Assembly (NCBI RefSeq): GCF_011808225.1
Contig: NZ_SOYS01000013.1
Span: forward strand, 48,501-112,500
Length of the DNA stretch: 64,000 nt
Direction: 5' to 3'
Origin: Cedecea colo
Lineage (GTDB): Bacteria > Pseudomonadota > Gammaproteobacteria > Enterobacterales > Enterobacteriaceae
In this document: in pieces, positions 8,678 to 18,874 of the stretch
Position numbering within the stretch: the stretch's first letter is position 1
Layout of the letters: each line of letters opens with the position of its first letter
Translations under genes and position numbers: made by a program
The notes under the pieces: generated by a model
What the model saw: only the letters and a program-made list of their open reading frames with translations
Database searches by the model: none
What the model was told of the DNA's origin: nothing

Positions 8678-9712
8678 ATGGGAAGTAGTAAAAGTACACT
8701 GAGCATTATTATTCCGTTATACAACGCAGGTAATTGCTTCCGGGCATGCATGGAATCTTTGATTGCTCAAACATGGAGTGCTCTGGAAATCATCATTGTT
8801 AACGATGGCTCAACGGACAACTCTGTTGATATTGCAAGACAATATGTCGAAAAGTATCCTCACGTGCAGTTATTGCATCAGAATAATGCGGGGGCTTCTG
8901 TCGCCCGCAACCGGGGCCTTGCCGCTGCGACCGGTGAATACGTCGCCTTTGTTGATGCCGACGATCTGGTTTATCCGAAGATGTATGAAACGCTGATGAC
9001 CATGGCGTTACAGGACGATCTGGATATAGCACAGTGCAATGCGGACTGGTGTATTCGCGAAACGGGGCATACCTGGCTATCCATACCTACGGATCGCATT
9101 CAGTCGACAGGCGTATTAACCGGCCCCGACTGGTTGCGTATGGCGCTCGCTTCACGCCGCTGGACGCATGTTGTCTGGATGGGGGTTTATCGACGCGATA
9201 TTATTGAGAAAAATAAGATTGCCTTTATTCCGGGGTTGCATCATCAGGATATTGTGTGGACCACGGAATTTATGTTCAATGCCAAACGCGCACGCTATAC
9301 CGAACAGCCGCTGTATAAATATTTCGTTCACGATCTCTCGGTTAGCCGACTGAAAAGGCAAGGGCAGAATAATCTACATTATCAACGACACTATATTAAG
9401 ATCACGCGTTTATTAGAAAAACTGAATCGTGAATATGCGGACCGCATTCCGATCTATCCGGAATTTCAGCAGCAAATTACCTGGGAAGCGCTGCGGGTGT
9501 GCCATGCGGTGCGTAAAGAGCCGGATATGCTTACTCGCCAACAAATGATTAGCGAAATATTTACCTCCGGTATGTATAAACGCATGATGACCAATGTACG
9601 AAGCGCTAAGGCGGCTTATCAGGCACTGTTATGGTCTGCAAGACTATATCGGTGGCGCGATAAAACAATGTCGCACCGTCGTATTTCCCATAAAGCGATT
9701 AATCGGCGTTAG
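8678..9712 (+). CDS. waaH: LPS core glucuronosyltransferase-type GT2 enzyme
   Basis: In E. coli WaaH (YibD) adds glucuronic acid to heptose III of the LPS core under phosphate limitation. The 344-residue protein has the same length and a GT2 domain: SIIIPLYNAG at 9-18, IIVNDGSTDNS at about 39-49 and VDADD at 92-96. It is cytoplasmic and should act at the inner face of the inner membrane. A PmrA-type box upstream suggests control by PmrAB. Its 3' end overlaps the 3' end of yibQ by 14 bases, tail to tail. No acceptor can be read from sequence; the name rests on length, position next to tdh and yibQ, and the regulatory box. Confidence 0.85.
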   Translation: MGSSKSTLSIIIPLYNAGNCFRACMESLIAQTWSALEIIIVNDGSTDNSVDIARQYVEKYPHVQLLHQNNAGASVARNRGLAAATGEYVAFVDADDLVYPKMYETLMTMALQDDLDIAQCNADWCIRETGHTWLSIPTDRIQSTGVLTGPDWLRMALASRRWTHVVWMGVYRRDIIEKNKIAFIPGLHHQDIVWTTEFMFNAKRARYTEQPLYKYFVHDLSVSRLKRQGQNNLHYQRHYIKITRLLEKLNREYADRIPIYPEFQQQITWEALRVCHAVRKEPDMLTRQQMISEIFTSGMYKRMMTNVRSAKAAYQALLWSARLYRWRDKTMSHRRISHKAINRR

Positions 9713-10676
9713 CGTTTACGTTTTTGGGCAAGGCTATTTCTTCCCAGCCCTGCCACTGATGCTGCATATATTTCACCAGCGTACTCTGGCTGATACTGTC
9801 CCTGAGCACTGCGAAATAGGTCGTCGCGTAGACAGGGTCCAGCGGTTTTTTAGCTTTGCAAAGCTTCACGCCGCTAAAGGGATTACGCGGTTGTTCTGCC
9901 GGCTTGCCTGCTTTGCCCGGGGTCACATTGTTCGGCGTGGATGTATCCACCTGCGGTTCATTTAACAGGCTACTCGGTCGTACCAGAGTGATATCCGGCG
10001 GCAGGTTATAAATCATCTGCTGTAACACGCGCACCGTTGCTGGATGCGGATGGCCGATGGCAATGGCCGAGCCATTACGGCGCGCGAGCGCAACGGCGCG
10101 GTTAAACTGGAAACGGATATCGGCTTCGTTCTGCGTATCGTCGAGGAAAACCTTACGCTTAATGACTTTGACTTTGGTTCCCGCCGCGGCACGCATCGAC
10201 TGGCTGTTGCCGATGGTCATGCTATCGAGAAAATAGAAATTGTATTGATCCAGCGCCTGCATCACTTTTTGCATACCGAACAGGCTGGAGGTCATGGCGC
10301 TGCCCATATGGTTATTCAAACCCACGGCGTAGGGCACTTTGTTGACGGCCTCGCGGATAATGCGCTCGATCTCACTGCTGCTCATTTCCGGACGCAGGGT
10401 ATCTTTTTCCAGCGGCTGTTTGCTAAGCGGTGCCATCGGTAAGTGAATAAGGACTTCGTGCCCCGAATTATGGGCTTTAGTTGCCATTTCATGGGCATGC
10501 GGAGCATTAGGCAGAACGGCAACGGAAATATCAGAAGGCAGCGCGAGCACCTGATTTTCTTGATGAGGACGATAACCAAAGTCATCGATCACAATCGCCA
10601 GTTTGCCGGCATAAACGGAAGGTACCAGCGCCAGCGCGCAGGCGAGAGAAAAAACAACGTGACGAAATTGAAGCAA
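9699..10676 (-). CDS. yibQ: Divergent polysaccharide deacetylase family protein YibQ
   Basis: The 325-residue protein starts with a signal peptide (hydrophobic stretch ending VPSVYAG) followed by KLAIVIDDFGYR, a divergent polysaccharide deacetylase (DUF610) hallmark with the two metal-binding aspartates. LLIHLPM-type and GLNNHMGSAMT segments follow, and IAIGHPHPAT near residue 225 carries further conserved histidines. It is probably periplasmic. The enzyme substrate is unknown. It starts three bases after the envC stop and is co-transcribed with gpmI and envC. Confidence 0.9.
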   Translation of the reverse strand: MLQFRHVVFSLACALALVPSVYAGKLAIVIDDFGYRPHQENQVLALPSDISVAVLPNAPHAHEMATKAHNSGHEVLIHLPMAPLSKQPLEKDTLRPEMSSSEIERIIREAVNKVPYAVGLNNHMGSAMTSSLFGMQKVMQALDQYNFYFLDSMTIGNSQSMRAAAGTKVKVIKRKVFLDDTQNEADIRFQFNRAVALARRNGSAIAIGHPHPATVRVLQQMIYNLPPDITLVRPSSLLNEPQVDTSTPNNVTPGKAGKPAEQPRNPFSGVKLCKAKKPLDPVYATTYFAVLRDSISQSTLVKYMQHQWQGWEEIALPKNVNANAD

Positions 10677-10679
10677 AAC

Positions 10680-11963
10680 TTATCTTCCCAACCACGGCTG
10701 TGGATTGACTGCCCGGCCCTGGCGACGAATTTCGAAATAGAGTGACGGGCGGCCCTGACCACCACTGTTACCCACCAGCGCGATGGGTTGGCCGGCGCGC
10801 ACTTGCGTGCCAACGCTGACCAGCGCGCTCTGGTTATAGCCATACAAACTCATATCGCCTTTGCCGTGTTCGACCACCACAACCAGCCCATAACCCTGAA
10901 GCCAGTCGGCGAGGATCACGCGCCCGTCGGCAATGGCTTTGACTTCTGTTCCTTCACCCGCTGCGATAACGATACCTTTCCAACGTAGTTCACCCTGGAG
11001 CTGTTCGCCATAACGGTGCAGCAGGGAACCGCGCACCGGCCAGAACGCCTGGCCCCCTGGCGAACCCAAACCGCCGGTGCGTGACATAAGCGAGCGTTCA
11101 TCCTGCGTAGGCTTGTAGGTACTACCTTTGCTTGCGGCTTCTTTTTGACGGTTGCGGACCTGTTCCGCTTCCCGCGCTTCTTTTTCGGCACGAGCTTTAG
11201 CAGCGGCAGCGGCACGGGCAATTTGATTCTGCAGGCGGGATTCGTTCTGACGCATCTCGCTCAGTTTTTGCTGATCCTGCTGGATTGAGGATTCCAGGCT
11301 GGCGAGGGTTTTCTTACGTTCGTTGCGGGCATCTTCCAGCCTGGCCTGCTGGGCTTGCTGGTCGTAAAGCAGCGTTTGCTGTTCCGTCTGCTTAGCTTCC
11401 AGGGTCGCTTTTTGCTCGTCGACTTCCGCTTTGGTTTGCTTAAGCTCTTCTATCGTCTGCTGGCGGGCCGCGTTCAGGTAACCAAAATAGGCTTGCAGGC
11501 GCTGTCCGCGCTGGCTCTCTTCACCACTCAGAATTAACTGAATACCCGTATGCTGACCCTGACGGAATGCCGCATCAAGCTGCGCTGCCAGGTTACGCTC
11601 CTGGGTAGCCTGCTGTTTTTGCAGCTTTACGAGGGAAGCATTCATGGTTTCAATCTGGCTGTTAAGCGTGGCGAGGGTATTTTGCGTATCGCGTAATTTA
11701 CGGCTTGCCGCAGCGATTGCCTGTTCCTGCTCTTTTAACTGTGCGAGAAGAGCCGAACGCTGCTGCTGTTGCTGGCGCACCGCACGCTCTTTGGCGGCGA
11801 TATCCTGCTGGATGGATTTCAGCTGAGCGCTGTCATCTGCATGGCTGGAAAAAGGACATAGCAATACGCCAGCGCTAAGTACGCTGGCGTAGATAGCGGG
11901 CCTGACTGAAAACCGCTTCGGCTTCACGACCCATGTTATTGAAAAAATCGCCTTTCCCCTCAT
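10680..11963 (-). CDS. envC: Murein hydrolase activator EnvC
   Basis: EnvC is a periplasmic factor recruited by FtsEX that activates the amidases AmiA and AmiB to split septal peptidoglycan. The 427-residue protein has an N-terminal signal sequence (core SVLSAGVLLCPF, cleavage near SHA-DD). A long coiled coil rich in Gln, Lys and Glu runs over residues 45-270, and a C-terminal degenerate LytM/M23 domain (RWKGIVI to the end, NPQPWLGR) lacks the full zinc-ligand set, as expected for an activator. The first residues before VVKPKRF differ from E. coli and a GTG ten codons in is a possible alternative start. It lies nine bases after gpmI. Confidence 0.96.
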   Translation of the reverse strand: MRGKAIFSITWVVKPKRFSVRPAIYASVLSAGVLLCPFSSHADDSAQLKSIQQDIAAKERAVRQQQQQRSALLAQLKEQEQAIAAASRKLRDTQNTLATLNSQIETMNASLVKLQKQQATQERNLAAQLDAAFRQGQHTGIQLILSGEESQRGQRLQAYFGYLNAARQQTIEELKQTKAEVDEQKATLEAKQTEQQTLLYDQQAQQARLEDARNERKKTLASLESSIQQDQQKLSEMRQNESRLQNQIARAAAAAKARAEKEAREAEQVRNRQKEAASKGSTYKPTQDERSLMSRTGGLGSPGGQAFWPVRGSLLHRYGEQLQGELRWKGIVIAAGEGTEVKAIADGRVILADWLQGYGLVVVVEHGKGDMSLYGYNQSALVSVGTQVRAGQPIALVGNSGGQGRPSLYFEIRRQGRAVNPQPWLGR

Positions 11964-11972
11964 GGGGAGGGA

Positions 11973-13520
11973 TTATTCCACGATGAACAGCGGCTTGCCA
12001 GTCATCTCTTGCGGGATTTCCATGCCCATCAGGCTCAGCATGGTCGGTGCGATATCAGAAAGCTTGCCGCCTTCCACCGCTTTTACGCGGCGATCGCCGA
12101 TATAAATCAGCGGTACCGGCAGGCTGGTATGCGCGGTATGCGCCTGGCCTGTTGCCGGGTCGCGCATCTGCTCCGCGTTGCCGTGGTCCGCGGTAATCAG
12201 CAGCTGGCCGTCTGCGTTTTTTACAGCGGAAACCACTTGGGCAATACAGTTATCCAGCGCTTCAACAGCAGAAATCGCTGCTTCGTAAACGCCGGTATGG
12301 CCGACCATATCGCCGTTAGGATAGTTACAAATAATGGTATCGTACTTACCGCTGTTGATGGCGGTCAGTAATTTTTCAGTCAATTCTGCAGAGCTCATTT
12401 CCGGCTGCAGGTCGTAAGTCGCCACTTTTGGCGAATTAATCAGCACGCGATCTTCGCCAGCAAACGGCTCTTCAACGCCACCGTTATAGAAGAAGGTAAC
12501 GTGAGCGTATTTTTCAGTTTCAGAAATGCGTAGCTGGGTTTTGTTATGCTTCGCCATCCATTCACCAAAAGTATTGGTCAGGGATGCTGGCGGATAAGCA
12601 CAGGCGGTTTTGATGTCGGCTGCGTATTCAGTCAGCATTACGAAATCACCGAAGTTAACTACTTTTTTACGTGCGAAGCCGGAAAAATCGGCGTTTACAA
12701 ACGCGCGAGCGATCTGGCGGGCGCGGTCAGCACGGAAGTTCATAAAGATCAGCGCGTCGCCGTCATTCATTACAGCTTCTGCTTCGCCTGCGGCACGAAT
12801 TACCGTTGGCTTTACAAATTCATCGTTTTCATCGCGAGCGTAAGCGGCTTCAAGGCCTGCCACGGCGGTAGCCGCCTGATATTCGCCTTTGGCCTGGGTC
12901 ATCAGGTCATAAGCCAGCTCTACGCGGTCCCAACGATTATCGCGGTCCATGGCAAAGTAGCGGCCAATAATTGAAGCAACGCGGCCTTTACCAACGGCGG
13001 CAAACTTATCGGCAAACTTTTTCAGCGAGGATTCTGCGCTGCGTGGCGGGGTATCGCGACCGTCCAGGAAAGCGTGCAGATAGATGGCCTGCGCGCCGCG
13101 CTCTGCGGCCATTTCGATCATCGCCAGGATGTGCTGTTCATGGCTGTGAACGCCGCCGGCAGAAGCGAGCCCCATAATATGCACAGCTTTACCCGCCGCG
13201 ACGGCTTTATCTACTGCCGCAGCCAGCACCGGGTTTGCGAAGAAATTACGTTCTTTAATTTCAACATCCAGACGGGTCAGATCCTGATAAACGATTCGGC
13301 CAGCGCCGAGGTTTACGTGGCCCACTTCAGAGTTTCCCATTTGCCCGTCAGGCAGCCCCACTTCCAGGCCTGACGCATTGATCAGGGTATGCGGACGCTG
13401 GGCCCACAGATTATCCATAACCGGGGTTTTAGCATTCAGGATGGCGTTATCCTGCTGCTCTTCACGGTGACCGTAACCATCCAGAATCACCAGAACCATA
13501 GGTTTTTTAGTAGCCGACAT
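11973..13520 (-). CDS. gpmI: 2,3-bisphosphoglycerate-independent phosphoglycerate mutase
   Basis: GpmI interconverts 3- and 2-phosphoglycerate in glycolysis, using manganese and a phosphoserine intermediate. The 515-residue protein shows the metal ligand Asp14 in VILDGYG, the catalytic Ser64 in [13 protein letters not shown] and the [11 protein letters not shown] metal motif near residue 445, all of the alkaline phosphatase superfamily. The frame is open 51 codons further upstream, but the ATG at 13520 is preceded by AGAGG and gives the family length. First gene of gpmI-envC-yibQ, divergent from yibN. Confidence 0.98.
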   Translation of the reverse strand: MSATKKPMVLVILDGYGHREEQQDNAILNAKTPVMDNLWAQRPHTLINASGLEVGLPDGQMGNSEVGHVNLGAGRIVYQDLTRLDVEIKERNFFANPVLAAAVDKAVAAGKAVHIMGLASAGGVHSHEQHILAMIEMAAERGAQAIYLHAFLDGRDTPPRSAESSLKKFADKFAAVGKGRVASIIGRYFAMDRDNRWDRVELAYDLMTQAKGEYQAATAVAGLEAAYARDENDEFVKPTVIRAAGEAEAVMNDGDALIFMNFRADRARQIARAFVNADFSGFARKKVVNFGDFVMLTEYAADIKTACAYPPASLTNTFGEWMAKHNKTQLRISETEKYAHVTFFYNGGVEEPFAGEDRVLINSPKVATYDLQPEMSSAELTEKLLTAINSGKYDTIICNYPNGDMVGHTGVYEAAISAVEALDNCIAQVVSAVKNADGQLLITADHGNAEQMRDPATGQAHTAHTSLPVPLIYIGDRRVKAVEGGKLSDIAPTMLSLMGMEIPQEMTGKPLFIVE

Positions 13521-13769
13521 TGCAAAAGCCTCTAAGTCAAAGACGAAAAATTTGCGTAATTTTACTACAGGCAATCGGGGGAAATAGCCGCAGAAGATCA
13601 AAGAAAGAGGCTGGACCGGCAACGGTTTATCCCGGACAACGTCATTTTTTTCGTAACAGCACGCAGAATCCACAATACATCATGCTGACTGGCTGTAATT
13701 GCCACAATGCGAAGGTATACTCCTTGCCTGGTTTTTTTCACATTACTTAGTCGGGAGTTATCACCCCCC

Positions 13770-14201
13770 ATGCAAGAAATTATGCAATTCGTTGGTCGTC
13801 ATCCCATACTTAGTCTGGCGTGGGTTGGTTTACTGGCCGCCGTACTTTTCATGACCTTTAAGGGATTAACCTCAAAGGTGAAGGTGATTACCCGTGGTGA
13901 AGCCACGCGTTTAATCAACAAAGAAGATGCTGTTGTGGTTGATGTGCGCCAGCGTGATGACTACCGCAAAGGCCATATCGCGAACTCGCTCAACGTGCTG
14001 GCAAATGATATCAAAAACGGCAACTTTGGTGAGTTAGAAAAATACAAAGCTAAACCGGTTATCGTGGTTTGTGGCAACGGTATTTCCTCTCAGGAGTCAG
14101 CAGCGCTGCTGACGAAAGCCGGTTTCGAGCACGTAACCTTGCTTAAAGAAGGTGTTGCTGGCTGGAGCGGGGATAACCTGCCGCTGGTCCGCGGTAAATA
14201 A
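13770..14201 (+). CDS. yibN: Membrane-anchored rhodanese-like protein YibN
   Basis: The 143-residue protein has one N-terminal membrane segment ([16 protein letters not shown], about residues 15-30) and a cytoplasmic rhodanese domain. The active-site loop [13 protein letters not shown] holds the catalytic cysteine. Such domains carry persulfide sulfur. YibN has been linked to membrane protein insertion through YidC, but its physiological role is not settled. I chose the ATG at 13770 (MQEIMQF) because it gives the same length as E. coli YibN. It is first in the yibN-grxC-secB-gpsA-cysE run. Confidence 0.95.
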   Translation: MQEIMQFVGRHPILSLAWVGLLAAVLFMTFKGLTSKVKVITRGEATRLINKEDAVVVDVRQRDDYRKGHIANSLNVLANDIKNGNFGELEKYKAKPVIVVCGNGISSQESAALLTKAGFEHVTLLKEGVAGWSGDNLPLVRGK

Positions 14202-14225
14202 TCTGAACGTATTCTGAGGTAAGCC

Positions 14226-14477
14226 ATGGCGAACATTGAAATCTACACCAAAGCGACCTGTCCTTTTTGCCACCGCGCAAAAGATTTGCTCAACAGCAAA
14301 GGGGTAACTTTCCAGGAATTACCTATTGATGGTGATGCCGTGAAACGGGAAGAGATGATCAAACGCAGTGGCCGTACAACGGTGCCGCAGATTTTTATTG
14401 ATGCACAGCACATTGGCGGCTGTGATGACTTGTATGCGCTTGACGCACGTGGTGGACTCGATCCCCTGCTGCGATAG
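14226..14477 (+). CDS. grxC: Glutaredoxin 3
   Basis: GrxC is a small cytoplasmic thiol-disulfide oxidoreductase reduced by glutathione. The 83 residues contain the dithiol active site CPFCHRAKDLL at 12-22, the cis-proline segment TTVPQIFI and the glutathione-binding GGCDDL. Length is the same as E. coli Grx3. A GAGGTAAGCC ribosome site precedes the ATG. Its position between yibN and secB is conserved. Confidence 0.98.
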   Translation: MANIEIYTKATCPFCHRAKDLLNSKGVTFQELPIDGDAVKREEMIKRSGRTTVPQIFIDAQHIGGCDDLYALDARGGLDPLLR

Positions 14478-14541
14478 CGCGGTTTGTCTGCCGTCGGTTG
14501 CGGATGAATAAAGGACGTATTAATTTTTTAAGGGTTTAAAA

Positions 14542-15009
14542 ATGTCAGAACAAAACAATACAGAAATGGCTTTCCAGATTCAGCGCGTTTATACCAAGGA
14601 CATCTCTTTTGAAGCGCCAAATGCGCCTCATGTTTTTCAGAAAGACTGGCAGCCAGAAGTTAAGCTGGACCTGGATACCGCTTCCAGCCAGCTGGCAGAC
14701 GATGTGTATGAAGTTGTGCTGCGCGTAACCGTGACCGCAACGCTGGGTGAAGATACCGCGTTCCTGTGTGAAGTACAGCAGGCTGGCATCTTCTCCATCG
14801 GCGGTATCGAAGGCACGCAAATGGCACACTGCCTGGGTGCGTACTGCCCGAACATTCTGTTCCCGTATGCGCGCGAAGCAATCACTAGCCTAGTTTCTCG
14901 TGGTACCTTCCCGCAGTTGAACCTTGCGCCGGTTAACTTCGATGCGCTGTTCATGAGCTATCTGCAACAGCAATCTGGCGAAGGTACTGAAAACCATCAG
15001 GATGCCTGA
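14542..15009 (+). CDS. secB: Protein-export chaperone SecB
   Basis: SecB is a tetrameric cytoplasmic chaperone that keeps preproteins unfolded and hands them to SecA. The 155-residue protein begins [20 protein letters not shown] and has the conserved FEAPNAP and FPYAREAI segments of the family. It is acidic, as expected. Its TGA stop overlaps the gpsA ATG by one base, so translation of the two is coupled. Confidence 0.99.
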   Translation: MSEQNNTEMAFQIQRVYTKDISFEAPNAPHVFQKDWQPEVKLDLDTASSQLADDVYEVVLRVTVTATLGEDTAFLCEVQQAGIFSIGGIEGTQMAHCLGAYCPNILFPYAREAITSLVSRGTFPQLNLAPVNFDALFMSYLQQQSGEGTENHQDA

Positions 15010-16028
15010 TGAATAGCCTTAATGCTTCAATGACTGTGATCGGTGCCGGCTCTTACGGCACCGCTCTTGCCATTACGTTGGCAAGAAACGGCCACCACGT
15101 TGTCCTGTGGGGCCACGATCCAAAACATATTGCTAAATTACAGGCCGACCGCTGTAACGTCGCATTCCTCCCTGATGTTTCCTTCCCGGACACGCTTCAT
15201 CTCGAAAGCGATTTAGCCACTGCGCTTTTGGCAAGCCGCAATATTCTGGTAGTTGTGCCTAGTCACGTCTTCGGTCAGGTGTTACGCCAAATCAAACCGT
15301 TGATGCGCCCGGATGCGCGAGTGGTTTGGGCAACCAAAGGCCTGGAAGCAGAAACAGGACGTCTGTTGCAGGATGTTGCTCGTGATGCGCTGGGAGAAAG
15401 CGTACCGCTTGCGGTTATTTCAGGGCCAACTTTTGCCAAAGAGCTCGCCGCTGGTTTACCTACGGCAATTTCCCTGGCGGCAACCGACGAAACTTTCGCG
15501 CAGGATCTTCAGCAGTTGCTGCACTGCGGCAAAAGCTTCCGCGTCTACAGCAATCCGGATTTCATCGGCGTGCAGCTAGGTGGCGCGGTGAAAAACGTCA
15601 TTGCGATTGGCGCAGGGATATCCGACGGCATCGGTTTTGGTGCTAATGCACGTACCGCGCTTATCACACGCGGTCTGGCTGAAATGACTCGCCTTGGCAG
15701 CGCGCTGGGCGCCGATCCTGAAACCTTTATGGGGATGGCAGGACTTGGCGATCTGGTGCTGACCTGTACCGATAATCAATCCCGTAACCGCCGCTTTGGC
15801 ATGATGCTGGGGCAGGGGATGGACGTGGATTCGGCGCAGCAGAACATCGGCCAGGTGGTTGAAGGCTACCGCAATACGAAAGAAGTGCGGGAGCTGGCGG
15901 CTCGCTTTGGCGTCGAAATGCCAATAACAGAGGAAATTTATCAGGTATTATATTGCGGAAAAAACGCTCGCGAGGCAGCATTAACGCTGCTTGGTCGAAC
16001 ACGCAAGGATGAACGGAGCGGCAACTGA
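15009..16028 (+). CDS. gpsA: Glycerol-3-phosphate dehydrogenase [NAD(P)+]
   Basis: GpsA reduces dihydroxyacetone phosphate to sn-glycerol 3-phosphate for phospholipid synthesis. The 339-residue protein has the dinucleotide loop [10 protein letters not shown] at residues 12-21, [14 protein letters not shown] with the catalytic lysine, and [17 protein letters not shown] in the C-terminal helical domain. Length matches E. coli. The start overlaps the secB stop by one base. Confidence 0.99.
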   Translation: MNSLNASMTVIGAGSYGTALAITLARNGHHVVLWGHDPKHIAKLQADRCNVAFLPDVSFPDTLHLESDLATALLASRNILVVVPSHVFGQVLRQIKPLMRPDARVVWATKGLEAETGRLLQDVARDALGESVPLAVISGPTFAKELAAGLPTAISLAATDETFAQDLQQLLHCGKSFRVYSNPDFIGVQLGGAVKNVIAIGAGISDGIGFGANARTALITRGLAEMTRLGSALGADPETFMGMAGLGDLVLTCTDNQSRNRRFGMMLGQGMDVDSAQQNIGQVVEGYRNTKEVRELAARFGVEMPITEEIYQVLYCGKNAREAALTLLGRTRKDERSGN

Positions 16029-16117
16029 CACAGTTGCGACTGATGGAACAATATAACCGTAATAACTGAAGCGCTCCGGTTTTCATGCCGGACGCTGTTT
16101 TCTGTCTGGAGAGAGCA

Positions 16118-16939
16118 ATGTCGTCTGAAGAACTGGATCTGGTGTGGAACAATATTAAAGCCGAAGCGCGAGCGCTTGCCGATTGTGAACCAATGTTGGC
16201 CAGTTTTTACCACGCAACTCTCCTCAAGCATGAAAACCTCGGTAGCGCTTTAAGCTATATGCTGGCTAACAAGCTGGCCTCGCCGATTATGCCCGCTATC
16301 GCCATCCGTGAAGTTGTGGAGGAAGCCTATGCGGCAGAGCCGCAAATGATCGCTTCCGCCGCCTGTGATATTCAGGCCGTGCGTAGCCGCGACCCGGCGG
16401 TAGACAAATATTCAACGCCGTTACTTTATTTGAAAGGTTTCCATGCGCTTCAGGCCTATCGTATTGGCCACTGGTTATGGAAAGAAGGGCGTCAGGCGCT
16501 GGCAATTTTCTTGCAAAACCAGGTTTCCGTCTCCTTTCAGGTCGACATTCACCCGGCGGCCAACATTGGCTGTGGGATCATGCTTGACCATGCGACGGGC
16601 ATCGTAATTGGTGAAACGGCTATTGTGGAAAACGACGTGTCGATTTTGCAGTCCGTCACGCTCGGCGGGACCGGTAAAACGAGCGGCGATCGCCATCCGA
16701 AAATCCGTGAAGGCGTAATGATTGGTGCCGGGGCGAAAATCCTCGGCAACATTGAAGTCGGGCGCGGCGCCAAAATTGGGGCGGGTTCCGTCGTACTACA
16801 GCCGGTGCCGCCACATACTACCGCGGCGGGTGTACCTGCGCGTATCGTTGGCAAACCGGAAAGCGATAAACCCGCCATTGATATGGATCAACACTTCAAC
16901 GGCGCTAATAACGGCTTCGAATACGGCGACGGAATTTAA
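16118..16939 (+). CDS. cysE: Serine O-acetyltransferase
   Basis: CysE makes O-acetylserine from serine and acetyl-CoA, the entry step of cysteine synthesis. The 273-residue protein has an N-terminal helical domain and a C-terminal left-handed beta helix of hexapeptide repeats, with the [12 protein letters not shown] catalytic segment. Its C-terminal tail ends in FEYGDGI; the final Ile is what inserts into the CysK active site to form the cysteine synthase complex, so that interaction should be kept. I chose the ATG at 16118 (MSSEELD) after a GGAGAG ribosome site. Its end overlaps trmL by four bases, tail to tail. Confidence 0.98.
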   Translation: MSSEELDLVWNNIKAEARALADCEPMLASFYHATLLKHENLGSALSYMLANKLASPIMPAIAIREVVEEAYAAEPQMIASAACDIQAVRSRDPAVDKYSTPLLYLKGFHALQAYRIGHWLWKEGRQALAIFLQNQVSVSFQVDIHPAANIGCGIMLDHATGIVIGETAIVENDVSILQSVTLGGTGKTSGDRHPKIREGVMIGAGAKILGNIEVGRGAKIGAGSVVLQPVPPHTTAAGVPARIVGKPESDKPAIDMDQHFNGANNGFEYGDGI

Positions 16940-17409
16940 CTTCTCAGCACGGCGCCAGGGTAACCAAGCTGACGCCACGCTTCATATACCACTACAGATA
17001 CCGCGTTAGACAGATTCATGCTGCGGCTGTCCGGCATCATCGGAATACGAATTTTTTGTTCGGCAGGTAATGCGTCAAGGATGGCTGCCGGCAGGCCGCG
17101 TGTTTCCGGACCAAACACCAGATAATCCCCATCCTGATAGCTCACCGCGCTGTGCGCAGGCGTACCTTTTGTGGTTAAGGCAAACAGGCGCTGCGGATTC
17201 TCTGCTGCAAGAAATGCAGCGTAATTGGCGTGGCGGATCACGGCGGTGAATTCGTGATAGTCCAGGCCCGCGCGGCGCAGGCGCTTATCATCCCAACCAA
17301 AGCCCGTTGGCTCGATAATATGCAGGCGAAAGCCGGTATTAGCGCAAAGGCGAATAATATTTCCGGTGTTCGGTGGGATTTCCGGTTCAAACAACACGAT
17401 ATTCAGCAT
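16936..17409 (-). CDS. trmL: tRNA (cytidine/uridine-2'-O-)-methyltransferase TrmL
   Basis: TrmL methylates the 2'-OH of the wobble base (position 34) of two leucine tRNAs using S-adenosylmethionine. The 157-residue SPOUT protein has [14 protein letters not shown] (motif 1), [11 protein letters not shown] (motif 2) and [20 protein letters not shown] (motif 3), which form the trefoil knot. I placed the start at the ATG at 17409 (MLNIVLFEP), which gives the E. coli length and follows a GGGGG ribosome site. Its neighbour is cpxA here, unlike in E. coli K-12. Confidence 0.97.
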   Translation of the reverse strand: MLNIVLFEPEIPPNTGNIIRLCANTGFRLHIIEPTGFGWDDKRLRRAGLDYHEFTAVIRHANYAAFLAAENPQRLFALTTKGTPAHSAVSYQDGDYLVFGPETRGLPAAILDALPAEQKIRIPMMPDSRSMNLSNAVSVVVYEAWRQLGYPGAVLRS

Positions 17410-17500
17410 ACGACCCCCATAAGACAAGGCGCGCAGAATAGCAAAATTTGGGGCAGGGAGGAAAAACCTCGCTTTCCTTTCTTGTCAGCAGAAATAGCTG

Positions 17501-18874
17501 TTAGTTACGACGATAGAGCGGTAGCCAGATAACCAGCCGCAGTCCGCCAAGCGGACTATCTTCGGCTTTTACCCAGCCACGATGCTGCTGAACCGCCGTT
17601 TCAACGATGGCAAGCCCTAAACCAGTACCGCCTGATTCACGATCTCTTGCTTCGTCTGTACGGTAGAACGGACGGAAAATTTGCTCACGATCGGACGGGC
17701 TGACGCCTGGGCCGTCATCGTCCACGGTAACGGTGATCCCTTGATTATCAACTGAGAAATTTACGGCGATCTTGGTGTGTGAATAACGCAGCGCATTGCG
17801 GACAATATTTTCCAGCGCGCTTTCCAGCGAGTTCGGGTTACCGTACATCAGCCATGGGCCCGGCGGGTAGGTAACCTCCAGCGATTTACCCATCTGTTCG
17901 GCTTCAAAGGCTGCGTTATCCAGCACTTCGGACCAGATCTGGTTCGCCTTCATGGTTTCGCTGGCCAGCGCGTTTTTCTGCTGATTGCGGGACATCACCA
18001 GCAGATCGTTAATCATGCCATCCAGACGTTGAGCCTCGGTTTCGATACGCTCAAGCTCTTTGCTCTCGCCGCTTTTACGCCGTAGAAGGGCGGTGCCAAG
18101 TTGCAGACGAGTCAGCGGGGTGCGTAATTCGTGCGAGATATCCGACAGCAGACGTTGCTGCGTTGTCATCATGCTTTCCAGCGCGGTCACCATCTGGTTG
18201 AAGCTGGTACCGGCAGCAAGAAACTCTTGCGGGCCCGCCTCCAGTTCAGGATGCTGGCGTAAATTCCCCTGCGCTACCTCATCAGCCGCATTTTTCAACT
18301 TACGTGCGGGTTTTGCGAGGCTCCACGCCAGCCATAAAAGCAGCGGGGAGCTGACCAGCATAGTGACAATCAGCAGCAGCAGCGGCCGGTCAAATAGCAG
18401 GTTGATAAAGTCGGACTGGGAGTTGCTGGCCGGGCGAATGAGATAGAGCTGATAGTTATCTTCCCCATCACGAACGGAAAAGGGACCTACTAATTCAACG
18501 CGACCATATTTTTTCTTCTGCGGATGATCGGCGTTGTCAGACTGGCCGATAAAGTTACGGATAATCTGCATTTCGTTGCGCTGGGCGCCGATAACCCGCC
18601 CTTCGCTGGTAACGAGCAGGAGGCGTTGCCCGGGCGGAGCCCATTTATCAATGGCTCTAAACAGGCGGCGCCACCACATCAGGTCGTTAGGCGGATCGTT
18701 TTCCAGCTCCGCTTCGACATGCTGTTCAATCATAATGCCTTGACGTTGCTCATTTTCCATCAGTTCGGTCATCTGACGCGAATCCAGTTTTGGCAGCATT
18801 AGTACCAGCATCAACACTAATGCTAACGTCAACCAGAAGATGGCAAAAATACGCGCGGTAAGGCTACTTATCAT
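17501..18874 (-). CDS. cpxA: Envelope stress sensor histidine kinase CpxA
   Basis: CpxA senses misfolded proteins and lipoprotein-trafficking faults in the envelope and phosphorylates CpxR. The 457-residue protein has a membrane segment at about 8-28, a periplasmic sensor domain to about 160, and a second membrane segment near 164-185. A HAMP linker follows, then the phospho-acceptor His248 in DISHELRTPLTR and an ATPase domain with DDDGPGV and GTGLGLAIV. Its ATG overlaps the cpxR stop by four bases (ATGA type), so the two are coupled. Confidence 0.99.
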   Translation of the reverse strand: MISSLTARIFAIFWLTLALVLMLVLMLPKLDSRQMTELMENEQRQGIMIEQHVEAELENDPPNDLMWWRRLFRAIDKWAPPGQRLLLVTSEGRVIGAQRNEMQIIRNFIGQSDNADHPQKKKYGRVELVGPFSVRDGEDNYQLYLIRPASNSQSDFINLLFDRPLLLLIVTMLVSSPLLLWLAWSLAKPARKLKNAADEVAQGNLRQHPELEAGPQEFLAAGTSFNQMVTALESMMTTQQRLLSDISHELRTPLTRLQLGTALLRRKSGESKELERIETEAQRLDGMINDLLVMSRNQQKNALASETMKANQIWSEVLDNAAFEAEQMGKSLEVTYPPGPWLMYGNPNSLESALENIVRNALRYSHTKIAVNFSVDNQGITVTVDDDGPGVSPSDREQIFRPFYRTDEARDRESGGTGLGLAIVETAVQQHRGWVKAEDSPLGGLRLVIWLPLYRRN

